64,000 nucleotides of DNA from Roseateles koreensis (GTDB lineage: Bacteria; Pseudomonadota; Gammaproteobacteria; Burkholderiales; Burkholderiaceae_C), in contig NZ_JAQQXS010000008.1 of the NCBI RefSeq assembly GCF_028595305.1, positions 62,001-126,000 on the forward strand, read 5' to 3'. Both the position numbers and the translations under genes were made by a program. Under the pieces are notes generated by a model. It saw only the letters and a list, made by a program, of their open reading frames with translations. It searched no databases and was not told the origin of the DNA. This document shows, one piece after another, positions 63,058 to 64,000 of this stretch (its first letter is position 1; every line of letters starts with the position of its first letter).

Positions 63058-64000
63058 TTTGCTTCTGGGTGGTTGGCTGGAGGGGGATTCTGCACCGCTT
63101 CTTTAAGATCCAAACGTACAGTTTGTGCGAAAGCCGAGTCCAATTTGACAGATTCACCGCTTGAGTCGCCACTCGGCCCCGCTGTGGGGTGCTGCGCTGC
63201 ACGGGCAGGCATCTCCAACAATACCGCAGCCAGATCCTGTGCCATCTGCTGGCCACTGCCGTAGCGCAACTCCGGGCGCTTTTCGAGCGCAAGGGCCAAG
63301 ACCAGCGCCAGGCTCTCCGGCAAGTCTGCCCGGTACAAGCGGACATCGGGCGGCGCCTCGTTGGCGATCTTGTACATCAGCTGGGCCATGGAGTCGGTTT
63401 GATGCGGCAGGCGGCCCGTCAACAATTGAAACAGCATCACACCCAATGAGTACAGATCGCTGCGCCCGTCCACCTTCAGGCCGGCCAACTGTTCGGGCGA
63501 CATGAAGGAAGGCGTTCCCAAGACCAACCCGGTGCGCGTGCGACTGCCGTCGGCAATGCGGGCGATGCCGAAATCCATGATTTTCAACACATCATTGGCG
63601 CGATTCAACATCACATTGGCGGGCTTGATGTCGCGGTGCACTACGCCCTGGCTGTGCGCGAAATCCAAGGCCAAAGCCAGTCGCTGGCCCAACCGCAATA
63701 CCTCGACGACGGACAACAAGGTGCCGGCGCGGGTGAAGTGGCTGAGGTCCTGGCCTTGCACGTATTCCATGGCAATCCAGGTGTCTTGCCCGTCGACGCC
63801 AGCGTTCAACACCTGAAGGATATCGGGGTGTTGCAAGTGGCCAGCCGCGCGGGCTTCGCGCATGAAGCGTTGGCGAACATCGGCCAGATCTTCGGCAGCA
63901 AATTCACGCTGAAGCGCCAGCCGCTTGATGGCCACAGTGCGGCCGGTTTTGCGCTCGATGGCCAAATGGACCACCGCCATCGCACCCCGGCCCAACTCAC
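63054..64000 (-). CDS. Ser/Thr protein kinase (N-terminus outside window)
   Basis: The last 315 codons of a eukaryotic-type protein kinase; the N-terminus is cut by the window end within the glycine loop (ELGRGAMAVVHLA). The catalytic set is present: VAIKRL lysine, HRDIKPANVML, DFGIAR, and the SPEQL activation-segment end, followed by SDLYSLGVMLFQLLTG. After the kinase domain (about 270) comes a short polar tail with no membrane segment, PASTA repeats or sensor, so it is a soluble kinase. It overlaps the phosphatase gene by ATGA. The kinase-PP2C-FHA order also occurs in T6SS regulation, but no T6SS gene is visible here. Confidence 0.93.
   Translation of the reverse strand, partial: ELGRGAMAVVHLAIERKTGRTVAIKRLALQREFAAEDLADVRQRFMREARAAGHLQHPDILQVLNAGVDGQDTWIAMEYVQGQDLSHFTRAGTLLSVVEVLRLGQRLALALDFAHSQGVVHRDIKPANVMLNRANDVLKIMDFGIARIADGSRTRTGLVLGTPSFMSPEQLAGLKVDGRSDLYSLGVMLFQLLTGRLPHQTDSMAQLMYKIANEAPPDVRLYRADLPESLALVLALALEKRPELRYGSGQQMAQDLAAVLLEMPARAAQHPTAGPSGDSSGESVKLDSAFAQTVRLDLKEAVQNPPPANHPEAK

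Overview
The window is GC-rich, gene-dense chromosomal DNA from a betaproteobacterium, most likely order Burkholderiales. I infer this from the rpmH-rnpA-yidD-yidC / dnaA-dnaN-gyrB order without recF, from the Burkholderiales-type KDO/LptC operon, and from the protein sequences. It spans the chromosomal replication origin: rpmH, rnpA, yidD and yidC run leftwards and dnaA, dnaN and gyrB run rightwards from about 4.3-4.9 kb. No rRNA, tRNA, CRISPR array or intact mobile element was seen.

Layout. (1) 0-1.5 kb: the end of an unknown gene and a glycine/serine-rich lipoprotein gene, which meets yidC at a shared terminator. (2) 1.5-10.4 kb: the origin region, with a cluster of DnaA-box-like sites inside an rnpA insertion and a candidate oriC before dnaA. 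(3) 10.4-12.4 kb: a scar downstream of gyrB holding a truncated type I methylase (hsdM) fragment abutting a SnoaL-like fragment, then an alpha/beta hydrolase gene. (4) 12.4-22.1 kb: a peptide-type ABC importer with three tandem solute-binding paralogs on one strand and two permeases plus a fused double ATPase diverging from them. (5) 22.1-26.5 kb: two tandem GGDEF proteins with sensor-like N-terminal regions. (6) 26.5-33.4 kb: a SulP transporter, a broken DUF1566-like gene, a KefB/C-type antiporter, a GNAT acetyltransferase and an AI-2E-type membrane protein with a long C-terminal extension.

(7) 33.5-39.1 kb: glutamate dehydrogenase, a ribbon-helix-helix protein, a DJ-1/PfpI protein and the tightly overlapping kdsD-kdsC-lptC-SDR operon for lipopolysaccharide. 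(8) 39.1-49.1 kb: a large outer-membrane DUF5916-type protein, a glycine-rich RNA-binding protein, a membrane protein, a BtuF-like protein without signal peptide, MarC, a GMC oxidoreductase, an M17 aminopeptidase, a thioredoxin-like protein and a small basic protein. (9) 49.1-58 kb: a SWIM-SNF2 helicase, a conserved hypothetical protein, a DTW-domain tRNA-modifying enzyme, an apparently orphan antitoxin, a radical SAM protein and a TIGR03790-type lipoprotein. (10) 58-64 kb: a terminator with no obvious upstream gene, TauE/SafE, an HDOD protein, a third GGDEF protein, and an overlapping Ser/Thr kinase - PP2C phosphatase - FHA cassette cut by the window end.

Functional themes are replication and membrane-protein insertion at the origin, peptide uptake, envelope LPS synthesis, and signalling through c-di-GMP (three GGDEF proteins, all with an RxxD inhibitory site) and Ser/Thr phosphorylation. 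I found no clear new defence system. The least expected signals are the DnaA-box cluster in rnpA, a potential three-way-junction RNA after the kds/lpt operon, a perfect 24-bp palindrome in the gene after gdhA, the terminator-bounded gene-free region near 58 kb, and two gene graveyards near 10.9 and 28.4 kb.
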